DNA from: Roseovarius nanhaiticus
GTDB lineage: Bacteria > Pseudomonadota > Alphaproteobacteria > Rhodobacterales > Rhodobacteraceae
NCBI RefSeq assembly: GCF_900156535.1
Contig: NZ_FTNV01000001.1
Coordinates: 744,001 to 808,000 of the forward strand
DNA: 64,000 nt
Reading direction: 5' to 3'
In this document: positions 62,747 to 64,000 of the stretch, one piece after another
How the letters are laid out: each line of letters opens with the position of its first letter
How positions within the stretch are numbered: position 1 is the stretch's first letter
Program-made: the position numbers and the translations under genes
The notes under the pieces: model-generated
The model's database searches: none
Seen by the model: the letters and a program-made list of their open reading frames with translations, nothing else
Told to the model about the DNA's origin: nothing

Positions 62747-64000
62747 TCAGTATCCCAGCGCGCAACCATCCTTGCGCGGATCGGACGCGCCTTCCAGCAC
62801 GCCATCGCCGCGAATCTCGATGGCTTGCGCTCCACCGATCGCCTCAGCGGGAATCACGACATGATGCCCCCGGTCGACCAGATCGGCGCGAACGGCATCG
62901 GAATATCCCCGCTCGACCCGCATCTCGCCCTTGTCGGCAAAAGAGCGCGGGGCGTCGATAGCGGTTTGCGGGTCCATGCCGAAATCCGCGATGTTTGACA
63001 GGAAACGCGCGTGGCCAGCCGGCTGATACGCGCCGCCCATCACGCCGAAAGGCATGGTCACGCGCCCGCCCTGACGGAGCATTCCGGGAATGATGGTATG
63101 AAAAGGCCGCTTGCCGCCGGCAAGCTCGTTAGGATGTCCCTCGGAGAGGGTAAATCCCGCGCCGCGGTTCTGCATGAGGATCCCGAACTTCTCGGAAGCG
63201 ATGCCCGAGCCGAAGCCGTGAAAGATCGAATAGATCAGGGATACGGCCATGCGGTCCTTGTCGACAACGGTGATATAAACGGTGTCACGGTGCATTGCCT
63301 CGGTCAGCGGCGCCGCCGACGCCAGCGCCCGCTTGGGGTCGATCATCGCGGCCAAGGTGCGGGCCGTCTCCATGCTGAGTATGAATTCGGTACGCGCGGT
63401 ATGGTCCGGATCGGCGATGATGCGGCTGCGCGTGTCATAGGCCAGCTTGGTTGCTTCGGCTTCGAGATGGGCGCGATCGGCACCTAGCGGGTCCATTGCG
63501 GCGATGTCGAATTGCGCCAGCATGTTCAGCATCAGGATCGCCGTTGCGCCCTGACCGTTGGGCGGATGCTCGACCAGCTCGCGGCCCTTGTAATCGCCGC
63601 TGATCGGCTGGGCGGGCTCGCCCCTATGGGCGGCGAAATCGGCAGCCGTGTGGACACCGCCGGCGGCGTTCAGCGCGGCCAGCATGTCGTCGGCGATTTC
63701 ACCCTCGTAAAAGGCGCTGGCGCCCTTGGCCGCGACGCGGCGCAGCACCTCGGCCTGTCCCGGCGCGCGGAAGATCGCGCCCGCCTTTGGCGGCGTGCCA
63801 CTCGGCAGGTAATGCGCCAGCGCATGATCCTTGAGCACCGATGCCGATTCCGCCCAGTCCCACGCGGCGCGCGGCGCGACCGGCACCCCAGCCTCCGCAT
63901 AGCGTATGGCTGGGGCCAAAACCGCGTCCAGTCCTAGACGCCCATGGTCGGCGCTGAGGGCGCAAAAGGCGTGGATCGCGCCCGGAATGGTCACTGCTTC
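62747..64000 (-). CDS. ggt: Gamma-glutamyltransferase family protein, 5' end outside the window
   Basis: The visible 417 or so residues cover the end of the large subunit and the whole small subunit of a gamma-glutamyltranspeptidase-like Ntn hydrolase. The probable autocleavage threonine is in HRDTVYITVVD, followed by SIFHGFGSGI and a GGAYQPAGHARFLSNI segment. The frame is open to the right edge, so the true start is beyond base 64000. Members act on glutathione, on gamma-glutamyl amines or as cephalosporin acylases; which applies is unknown. Confidence 0.9.
   Translation of the reverse strand, partial: EAVTIPGAIHAFCALSADHGRLGLDAVLAPAIRYAEAGVPVAPRAAWDWAESASVLKDHALAHYLPSGTPPKAGAIFRAPGQAEVLRRVAAKGASAFYEGEIADDMLAALNAAGGVHTAADFAAHRGEPAQPISGDYKGRELVEHPPNGQGATAILMLNMLAQFDIAAMDPLGADRAHLEAEATKLAYDTRSRIIADPDHTARTEFILSMETARTLAAMIDPKRALASAAPLTEAMHRDTVYITVVDKDRMAVSLIYSIFHGFGSGIASEKFGILMQNRGAGFTLSEGHPNELAGGKRPFHTIIPGMLRQGGRVTMPFGVMGGAYQPAGHARFLSNIADFGMDPQTAIDAPRSFADKGEMRVERGYSDAVRADLVDRGHHVVIPAEAIGGAQAIEIRGDGVLEGASDPRKDGCALGY

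Noticed and set aside
1..64000. tRNA genes, rRNA genes, CRISPR arrays, intact insertion sequences, prophage or integron structures
   Set aside because: Reading both strands by eye gave no clover-leaf tRNA pattern, no regularly spaced repeats, and no transposase or integrase.

Overview
This 64 kb window is GC-rich chromosomal DNA that looks like an alphaproteobacterium of the Rhodobacterales (roseobacter-like). The clues are a perfect Irr-type iron control element, DUF1289 and DUF2474 small proteins, the uvrC-pgsA-moaD-moaE order, an alphaproteobacterial TamA/TamB pair, ChaN/HemP-linked heme uptake and HspQ. I saw no rRNA, tRNA, CRISPR array, phage or intact insertion sequence. The genus cannot be fixed from the sequence alone.

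Layout. (1) 0.2-6.4 kb: an M19 dipeptidase followed by a complete five-gene peptide-type ABC importer. (2) 7-13 kb: a CPBP membrane protease, a decayed serine hydrolase pseudogene, a membrane-anchored M23 peptidase coupled to a DUF6544 protein, and a DUF2955/HlyD efflux pair. (3) 14-16 kb: a polar amino-acid ABC importer. (4) 16.7-28.4 kb: an iron/heme island. It holds a four-Cys periplasmic protein, exbB, two exbD genes and tonB, a TonB-dependent receptor, hmuSTUV, a ChaN-like protein, a small ORF coupled to hemP, a DUF1289 protein, an unknown ORF and dps behind a perfect Irr/ICE box. (5) 28.9-36.9 kb: a PAP2 membrane enzyme and two separate cyanide-insensitive (CioAB-type) bd oxidase operons. 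Between these operons, on the other strand, sits an orphan dTDP-sugar isomerase/aminotransferase pair. (6) 37-43 kb: tamA-tamB, with exact 66-residue repeats inside TamB. (7) 43-50 kb: a CoxG-like protein, a flavin amine oxidase, an ABC-2 exporter, an S49 peptidase, a tiny metal-ribbon membrane protein, a CaCA antiporter and a pteridine-reductase-like SDR. (8) 50-64 kb: housekeeping genes uvrC, pgsA, moaD, moaE, a UbiH-family monooxygenase, an amidase, ftsK, exoD-like, lolA, a lytic transglycosylase, hspQ and the 3' part of a gamma-glutamyltransferase.

Most genes run in tight operons with 4-bp ATGA overlaps. The iron island reads as one functional unit: TonB/ExbBD energises outer-membrane heme import, HmuTUV moves heme through the inner membrane, HmuS handles it in the cytosol, and Dps stores iron. 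I found no clearly unprecedented multi-gene system. The best leads are the uncharacterised small or unknown genes translationally coupled to known iron or membrane genes, the orphan sugar pair between two bd oxidases, and several well-formed palindromes in non-coding DNA.
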